The notes under the pieces: generated by a model
What the model was told of the DNA's origin: nothing
The model's input: only the letters and a program-made list of their open reading frames with translations
The model's database searches: none
Position numbers and translations under genes: made by a program
NCBI RefSeq assembly: GCF_001753245.1
Contig: NZ_CP017415.1
Location: forward strand, 2,970,040 to 3,034,039
Length of the DNA stretch: 64,000 bases
Reading direction: 5' to 3'
DNA from: Acidihalobacter yilgarnensis
GTDB lineage: Bacteria > Pseudomonadota > Gammaproteobacteria > DSM-5130 > Acidihalobacteraceae
Shown: positions 58,996-64,000 of the stretch, piece after piece
Layout of the letters: the number at the start of each line of letters is the position of its first letter
Numbering within the stretch: position 1 is the stretch's first letter

Positions 58996-59739
58996 TCAAT
59001 GCCGTACGTCCTTCCAGTATTCCTTTTTCAGGAAGTATGACACCACAAAGAGCAATGCGAGGAACGCCAGCACCCATAAACCCAATCGCTGACGTTCTAG
59101 CTTGCTCGGTTCGCCAACATAAACCAGGAAAGCGACGAGGTCCTGCGCAGCGTGTTCATACTCCACTGGAGTCATTGTACCCGGCTGGACCAGATTCAGG
59201 TGATCGATCGACACATCGCTCGAATTCTGATGTGGGCCACCCGATAGGGGGATCGCCGCCTGTAAACCTTGGAGCTGCCAAATGACGTCCGGCATACCCA
59301 CCTTGGGAAAGGCCAGATTGTTGACGCCGGTAGGCCGCGTATCATCCAAATAGAAGGTCGTCAGGTAGGTATACAACCAATCAGCACCCCGCGCGCGCGC
59401 AATCACCGACAAATCCGGCGGTGGCGCGCCGAACCATCGTTTCGCATCCTCCGGGCGCATCGCCACCGCCATCGTCTCACCAATCTTGCGGTCAGTGAAA
59501 ATCAGGTTCCCGCGAATCTGCTCCGGGGTCAAGCCCAAGCGCTCGAACAGGTTGTACCGCACCGCCGACAACGAATGACAACTGAGACAGTAATTGACGA
59601 AATATTTCGCCCCACGCTGCAAGGCAGCGTTGTCGGTCATATCCACATCGACAGATCGCAGATGCAAACCTTCTTCGGCCCCTGCTGGCTGAGCGATCAA
59701 GGGCAGCGCACACAACAGGATGAGCAGTATTTTTCTCAT
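58996..59739 (-). CDS. petC: Cytochrome c1 of the bc1 complex
   Basis: Haem c subunit of ubiquinol:cytochrome c reductase, 247 aa. A cleavable signal peptide (ILLILLCALPLIAQPAGAEE) is followed by the haem site CLSCH near residue 52. The axial Met region reads ALIR-type motif equivalents including NLAFPKVGMPDVIW. One C-terminal membrane helix (GLWVLAFLALLFVVSYFL) anchors it. The start overlaps the petB stop by 1 bp. Confidence 0.96.
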   Translation of the reverse strand: MRKILLILLCALPLIAQPAGAEEGLHLRSVDVDMTDNAALQRGAKYFVNYCLSCHSLSAVRYNLFERLGLTPEQIRGNLIFTDRKIGETMAVAMRPEDAKRWFGAPPPDLSVIARARGADWLYTYLTTFYLDDTRPTGVNNLAFPKVGMPDVIWQLQGLQAAIPLSGGPHQNSSDVSIDHLNLVQPGTMTPVEYEHAAQDLVAFLVYVGEPSKLERQRLGLWVLAFLALLFVVSYFLKKEYWKDVRH

Positions 59740-61139
59740 TATCGCACCCTCTCCGGCACCGCCTTGTCAGTCGCTAGCCAAGGGAAAAATAGTGCGAGCA
59801 ACAGTAATCCGGAGACGTACCCACCAGGAATCAGCAGGCTGGTGAACACCAGGTGGCTGGTTTCGGCCGAGACGCGCACCAAGTCGTACAGCATGATCGC
59901 GCTCATCCAGACGACGTACACCGCCAATATCGTACGCGCGGGTCGCATGCGGCTGAAAAACACCAGCATCAGGAAGAAGCTGAAATAAACTTCCGACAGA
60001 CGCAATCCCATTTCGGTCAAAAAAGGTGTCGGGTGCCTTGTACCCAATATACCCAAAATCACGAAAACCACCACGAAAACCATGATGTTGGCCTTGTGCA
60101 ACACACTACGGTAGCGAATCGACTTGACCGGATTGCGATCCAACCAAGGTAGGACGAATAGCACGAAGATCGATAGACCCATGGCGACCACGCCGAGAAA
60201 TTTATCCGGTATCGAGCGCAGCACCATATAAAAGGGTGTGAAGTACCAAACTGGAGCAATGTGCGGGGGAGTCTTGAGCGAATCGGCAGGAATAAAGTTG
60301 TCGAATTCGATGAAGCGCCCCCAAAACGTAGGCTGGAAAAACACCACTGCGAAATACAATCCCAGGAAAACGACCACCCCCATGATGTCCTTGACGGTGT
60401 AATACGGGTGGAAAGGAATGCCATCGAGAGGTACGCCGCGGACATCCTTATGCGCCTTGATTTCGACGCCATCGGGATTGTTCGAACCTACCTCATGCAG
60501 CGCCAATACATGGACGACCACAAGCCCTAGCAATACCAATGGCATGGCGATGACATGCAGGGCAAAAAAACGGTTCAGTGTGGGATCGGATACGACAAAA
60601 TCACCACGAATCCACAGCGCCAATTCGTTGCCCACATAAGGAATCGCACCGAAGAGCGAGATGATGACCTGCGCCCCCCAGTAGGACATCTGCCCCCAGG
60701 GGAGCAAATAACCCATGAAGGCCTCCGCCATCAATGCGACATAGATCAACATGCCGAATATCCACAGCAATTCTCGCGGCTTCTTGAAGGAGCCGTACAT
60801 GAGCCCGCGAAACATATGCAGGTAAATCACGATAAAAAAGGCGGAGGCGCCGGTCGAATGCATGTATCGGATCAACCAGCCCCACTCCACATCACGCATA
60901 ATGAATTCGACCGACGCAAAGGCAAGCTTGGCATCGGGCTTGTAGTGCATGGTTAGGAATATCCCGGTCAATATCTGTATGACGAGAATCAGTAGCGCGA
61001 GCGAACCGAAGAAATACCAGAAGTTGAAATTTTTAGGTGCGTAGTACTTGGAGAGATGATTTTGCCAGCCCACGGAGAGTGGGAAACGCCTGTCGATCCA
61101 ACCGAGCAAGCCTGTCGTCGTTATCTCTTTTTCAGCCAT
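59739..61139 (-). CDS. petB: Cytochrome b of the bc1 complex
   Basis: Membrane core of the bc1 complex, 466 aa, eight helices, carrying both haems b. Haem-ligand helices include [15 protein letters not shown] (with YLHMFRG) and [20 protein letters not shown]. The Qo-site motif is PVWY ([15 protein letters not shown]) instead of PEWY, a variant I associate with beta/gammaproteobacteria. It accepts electrons from quinol and passes them to the Rieske protein. Overlaps petA and petC by 1 bp each. Confidence 0.97.
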   Translation of the reverse strand: MAEKEITTTGLLGWIDRRFPLSVGWQNHLSKYYAPKNFNFWYFFGSLALLILVIQILTGIFLTMHYKPDAKLAFASVEFIMRDVEWGWLIRYMHSTGASAFFIVIYLHMFRGLMYGSFKKPRELLWIFGMLIYVALMAEAFMGYLLPWGQMSYWGAQVIISLFGAIPYVGNELALWIRGDFVVSDPTLNRFFALHVIAMPLVLLGLVVVHVLALHEVGSNNPDGVEIKAHKDVRGVPLDGIPFHPYYTVKDIMGVVVFLGLYFAVVFFQPTFWGRFIEFDNFIPADSLKTPPHIAPVWYFTPFYMVLRSIPDKFLGVVAMGLSIFVLFVLPWLDRNPVKSIRYRSVLHKANIMVFVVVFVILGILGTRHPTPFLTEMGLRLSEVYFSFFLMLVFFSRMRPARTILAVYVVWMSAIMLYDLVRVSAETSHLVFTSLLIPGGYVSGLLLLALFFPWLATDKAVPERVR

Positions 61140-61735
61140 CAGACCACCCCCTTGGGACCCACACCGATCACGATCCTCGCCTTGCCCTCATAGTGATGGG
61201 GCGGAATAACCATATTCAGCGGCGCCGGCACGTCCTTGTAGACCCGCGCGGCTAAATCGTAACGTGAGCCATGACAGGGGCAGAACCAGCCTCCGCGCCA
61301 GTCCGGGCCGAGGTCCGGCGGTGCCAACTCTGGCCTGTAGGTCGGTGAGCAACCAAGGTGAGTACAAATGCCGACAACGACTAGGTATTCCGGCTTGATC
61401 GCGCGGGATTCGTTCTTGCAGTAAGGCGGTTGAATCGATTCCAGAGACTTGGGGTCTCGCAACTTGGGATCGTTTTTGGGCAAATCGGCCAGCATCTCAG
61501 GGGTGCGCAGCACCACCCACACCGGTTTGCCTCGCCAAGCGACCCTGAGCATCTGCCCCGGCTCTATCTTGCTGATGTCGACATCGACCGGTGCCCCCGC
61601 GGCCCTCGCGCGGGCACTGGGACTCATCGACGCGATAAACGGCACCGCCGCGGCAACCGAGCCCACCGCGCCAAGCGCGGCTGTAGCGGCCACCAGAAAT
61701 CGACGGCGCGGGACATTGATGTCCTCTGCTCCCAT
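61139..61735 (-). CDS. petA: Rieske iron-sulfur subunit of the bc1 complex
   Basis: [2Fe-2S] subunit, 198 aa. The N-terminus has a Tat-like twin-Arg anchor ([15 protein letters not shown]), and the cluster is bound by [10 protein letters not shown] and CPCHGSRYD (Cys-His pairs plus disulfide cysteines). The SD AAGGGGAG precedes the ATG at 61735. First gene of petABC. Confidence 0.97.
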   Translation of the reverse strand: MGAEDINVPRRRFLVAATAALGAVGSVAAAVPFIASMSPSARARAAGAPVDVDISKIEPGQMLRVAWRGKPVWVVLRTPEMLADLPKNDPKLRDPKSLESIQPPYCKNESRAIKPEYLVVVGICTHLGCSPTYRPELAPPDLGPDWRGGWFCPCHGSRYDLAARVYKDVPAPLNMVIPPHHYEGKARIVIGVGPKGVV

Positions 61736-61979
61736 CCCTGCTCCCCTTCTTCGTTCTTTGTGATTGTAGTTCTCACGACCGCGCCTCTACGGGCGTTTTA
61801 TGGTAATCGGCCTGTCCAAAGCTTCCATCAACTACTCGGCGAGGTCAAGCCTGCCTCTACGAAGACGGCGAAAAACCAATGGCGCAGGGGGACATATGGG
61901 AGCTAACGGAAGGCGCTCGATGAACACTTTCACCACGAACAGGTGTACGGGAACGCCATCGACGATGCCACAGACATCA
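61736..61979. other. Intergenic region upstream of petA
   Basis: A 244-bp spacer between petA and the nif3-like gene, both on the minus strand. A TACAAT hexamer about 35 bp before the petA start could be the -10 of its promoter, but no good -35 is visible. One plus-strand frame ending at 61906 reads GNRPVQSFHQLLGEVKPAS and may be a decayed gene end; I see no intact gene. Confidence 0.4.
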
Positions 61980-62729
61980 TCAAACGGGATTATCGATGTC
62001 GACGAACTGATGATCCAAACCCCAGCGTGCGGCTAAATACTCGCCCAAGGCCTGAACACCGTAACGCTCGGTCGCATGATGCCCCGCCGCCAGGTAATGC
62101 ACACCGGCTTCACGAGCCGCATGCACGGTCTGTTCCGAGATTTCACCGCTCAAATAAGCCTGAGCGCCTTGTGTTGCCGCCTGCTCTAGATAGCCCTGAG
62201 CGGCACCCGTGCACCAAGCGATACGTTCGATACTCGCCGGCCCTGCTGGGATGACGAGCGGTTCACGCCCCAGCACACGCGTGATATGCGCAACCAGGTC
62301 GTGGAGCGTCAACGGCATTTCTGGATGCCCGATTGAACCGACACCCTCGGCGGTCAGCGGCGCCAGCGTCGTGAAGCCCAGGCGTTTGGCCAGTTGCGCG
62401 TTGTTACCCAGCTCTGGATGTGCATCCAACGGCAGATGGTAGGCCATCAGGCTGAGATCGTTGGCCAGCAGAGCCTTGAGACGTCGACGTCGAGAACCGG
62501 TGATTTCGGCAGGTTCACCGCGCCAGAAATAACCATGATGAACGAGTATCGCATCAGCATCGAAGTCGAGTGCGGCCTCGATCAGCGCCAATGACGCGGT
62601 TACGCCACTCACCAGCTTGCGAACCTCTTCGCGGCCCTCGACCTGTAGACCATTGGGCGCATAATCGCGAAAACGCGTTACACCAAGCAGCTCATCCGCA
62701 TAACGGCAAATTTCGCTCAGCTGCGCCAT
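61980..62729 (-). CDS. Nif3-like dinuclear metal-centre hexameric protein
   Basis: A 249-aa member of the NIF3/YbgI family. Metal-binding residues: ILVHHGYFWRGEP near residue 62-74 and the C-terminal GHHATERYGVQALGEYL. YbgI of E. coli is a toroidal hexamer; function is not settled (a GTP cyclohydrolase link has been proposed). It lies 44 bp downstream of hisD on the same strand. Confidence 0.93.
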   Translation of the reverse strand: MAQLSEICRYADELLGVTRFRDYAPNGLQVEGREEVRKLVSGVTASLALIEAALDFDADAILVHHGYFWRGEPAEITGSRRRRLKALLANDLSLMAYHLPLDAHPELGNNAQLAKRLGFTTLAPLTAEGVGSIGHPEMPLTLHDLVAHITRVLGREPLVIPAGPASIERIAWCTGAAQGYLEQAATQGAQAYLSGEISEQTVHAAREAGVHYLAAGHHATERYGVQALGEYLAARWGLDHQFVDIDNPV

Positions 62730-62773
62730 CGAGATTTTCGACTCCTACATGCGAGCATGACGATTCACGCGAT

Positions 62774-64000
62774 TCAGTCCGACGCGTCTGACACCCGGTA
62801 TTCGGCCGAGCGTGCGTGTGCGATCAGCCCTTCGCCACGCGCAAGCACCGATGCGGTTCGCCCGAGTGAGCGAGACCCTTCCGCGGAACAATGGATGATG
62901 CTGGCGCGCTTCTGAAAGTCGTAGACACCCAGCGGCGAGGAAAACCGGGCCGTACGCGAGGTTGGCAGCACGTGATTCGGGCCGGCACAATAATCACCCA
63001 GGGCTTCGGCGGTATGCCGCCCGAGAAACATGGCGCCGGCATGGTGAATGCGGGCCGCTAACACCCCCGGATCGGCGACTGACAGCTCCAGGTGTTCAGG
63101 CGCAATGTGGTTGGCAAGACTGACTGCCTCGTCCAGATCACGCACAAGGATCAATGCACCGCGTGCGCGCAGCGAGGTTCGAATGATGTCTGCACGCGGC
63201 ATATCCGTGAGCAGCGCATCCATCGCCTCAGCGACCTGATCAATATAAGCCAGATCCGGGCACAACAGTATGGCTTGCGCGTCCTCGTCGTGCTCCGCCT
63301 GCGAAAAGAGATCGGCCGCAATCCAGCGCGGATCGGTCAACCCGTCGCAGACTACCAGTATCTCGGATGGGCCGGCGATCATATCGATACCGACGGTGCC
63401 ATAGACCTGCCGCTTGGCGGCGGCCACATAGATATTGCCGGGACCAACGATCTTGTCGACTGCGGGCACGGTTTCAGTGCCATAGGCCAATGCAGCCACC
63501 GCTTGCGCACCACCGATGGTAAAGACCCGATCCACGCCGGCCACCGCCGCGGCGGCGAGCACCAGTTCGTTGAATTCACCGCCGGGCGTGGGCACCACCA
63601 TGATCAGCTCACCAACCTCCGCGACTTTTGCCGGGATCGCGTTCATGAGCACAGACGAGGGATACGCCGCCTTGCCGCCGGGGACATAGAGGCCCACACG
63701 ATCCAATGGGCTCACCTGCTGACCCAGTACGGTCCCGTCCGCTTCGGTGTACACCCACGACTCCACGCGCTGGCGCTCGGCGTACGCACGAATGCGCTCA
63801 GCCGCTGTGCGCAAGGCCTCTCGCTGCGGCGCTGGAATACGCTCCAAGGCGAGTGACAAACGCTCGGCAGGAATTTCAAGGTCGGCGCCATGCTCACGAC
63901 TCAGCCGGTCAAAACGCGCCGTGTATTCGAGCAACGCTGCGTCCTTACGTGTGCGGACACCTTCCAGAATTTCATTGACCGTAGCGATGACAGCCCCATC
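62774..64000 (-). CDS. hisD: Histidinol dehydrogenase (5' end outside window)
   Basis: Zinc enzyme for the last two steps of histidine synthesis. The frame is open to the edge; reading back from 64000 it begins [35 protein letters not shown] is the NAD site; the catalytic and zinc residues are in [21 protein letters not shown] and [20 protein letters not shown]. About 25-30 N-terminal residues are missing, judged from the usual ~430 aa. A TTG at 63934 is only an internal Leu codon. Confidence 0.97.
   Translation of the reverse strand, partial: DGAVIATVNEILEGVRTRKDAALLEYTARFDRLSREHGADLEIPAERLSLALERIPAPQREALRTAAERIRAYAERQRVESWVYTEADGTVLGQQVSPLDRVGLYVPGGKAAYPSSVLMNAIPAKVAEVGELIMVVPTPGGEFNELVLAAAAVAGVDRVFTIGGAQAVAALAYGTETVPAVDKIVGPGNIYVAAAKRQVYGTVGIDMIAGPSEILVVCDGLTDPRWIAADLFSQAEHDEDAQAILLCPDLAYIDQVAEAMDALLTDMPRADIIRTSLRARGALILVRDLDEAVSLANHIAPEHLELSVADPGVLAARIHHAGAMFLGRHTAEALGDYCAGPNHVLPTSRTARFSSPLGVYDFQKRASIIHCSAEGSRSLGRTASVLARGEGLIAHARSAEYRVSDASD

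Overview
The window is a GC-rich chromosomal segment of a gammaproteobacterium. The evidence is the sucCD / pilSR / pilA / pilBCD-coaE-zapD arrangement, a complete mra/dcw cell-division cluster ending in lpxC and secA, sspAB next to a three-gene bc1 complex, and an A-type RNase P RNA beside rsmI. The layout and the PVWY form of the cytochrome b Qo motif fit a Chromatiales/Ectothiorhodospiraceae-like organism, but the exact taxon is my inference. I found no tRNA, rRNA, CRISPR array, prophage or intact insertion sequence.

Region 1 (1-3663, minus): nadE, sucD and sucC, packed with 4-bp overlaps. Region 2 (3810-8301, plus): a PP0621-type small membrane protein, the PilS/PilR two-component system, and two tandem type IV pilins, each with a sigma-54 -24/-12 element. 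The first pilin is frameshifted. Region 3 (8372-16599): a glycan island lying between the pilins and pilB. It has a GT-C membrane enzyme with a TPR-like tail, a polyprenyl-phosphate-sugar-synthase-like GT2, two GT4s and a methyltransferase in an overlapping plus-strand operon, met convergently by a GT4 and a Wzx-type flippase. Region 4 (16740-21291): pilB, pilC, pilD and coaE.

Region 5 (21292-26319): a 1270-residue SARP-like regulator with a degenerate cyclase domain sits between coaE and zapD, which are usually neighbours. Region 6 (26329-33201): an exported small protein, a Nudix/ThiE fusion gene (frameshifted), argJ, secA, an M23 peptidase, and dciA on the opposite strand. Region 7 (33232-52567, minus): lpxC, ftsZ, ftsA, ftsQ, ddl, murB (frameshifted), murC, murG, ftsW, murD, mraY, murF, murE, ftsI, ftsL, rsmH and mraZ, read from a recognisable promoter with three MraZ boxes, followed upstream by rnpB and rsmI. 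Region 8 (53558-57835, plus): lpoA (frameshifted), yraN, diaA and a GlcD-like FAD oxidase. Region 9 (57828-64000, minus): sspB, sspA, petC, petB, petA, a Nif3-like gene and hisD, which runs off the window.

Two things stand out. (a) The pilus locus carries what looks like a lipid-linked sugar synthase translationally coupled to a TMTC/PMT-like GT-C transferase directly after the pilins, a plausible pilin glycosylation module. (b) Five separate reading-frame problems (pilA1, the Nudix gene, murB, lpoA, and the lpoA-yraN junction) are each repaired by adding one base to a G/C homopolymer. One of them is the essential gene murB. This points to systematic sequence error rather than real gene loss.
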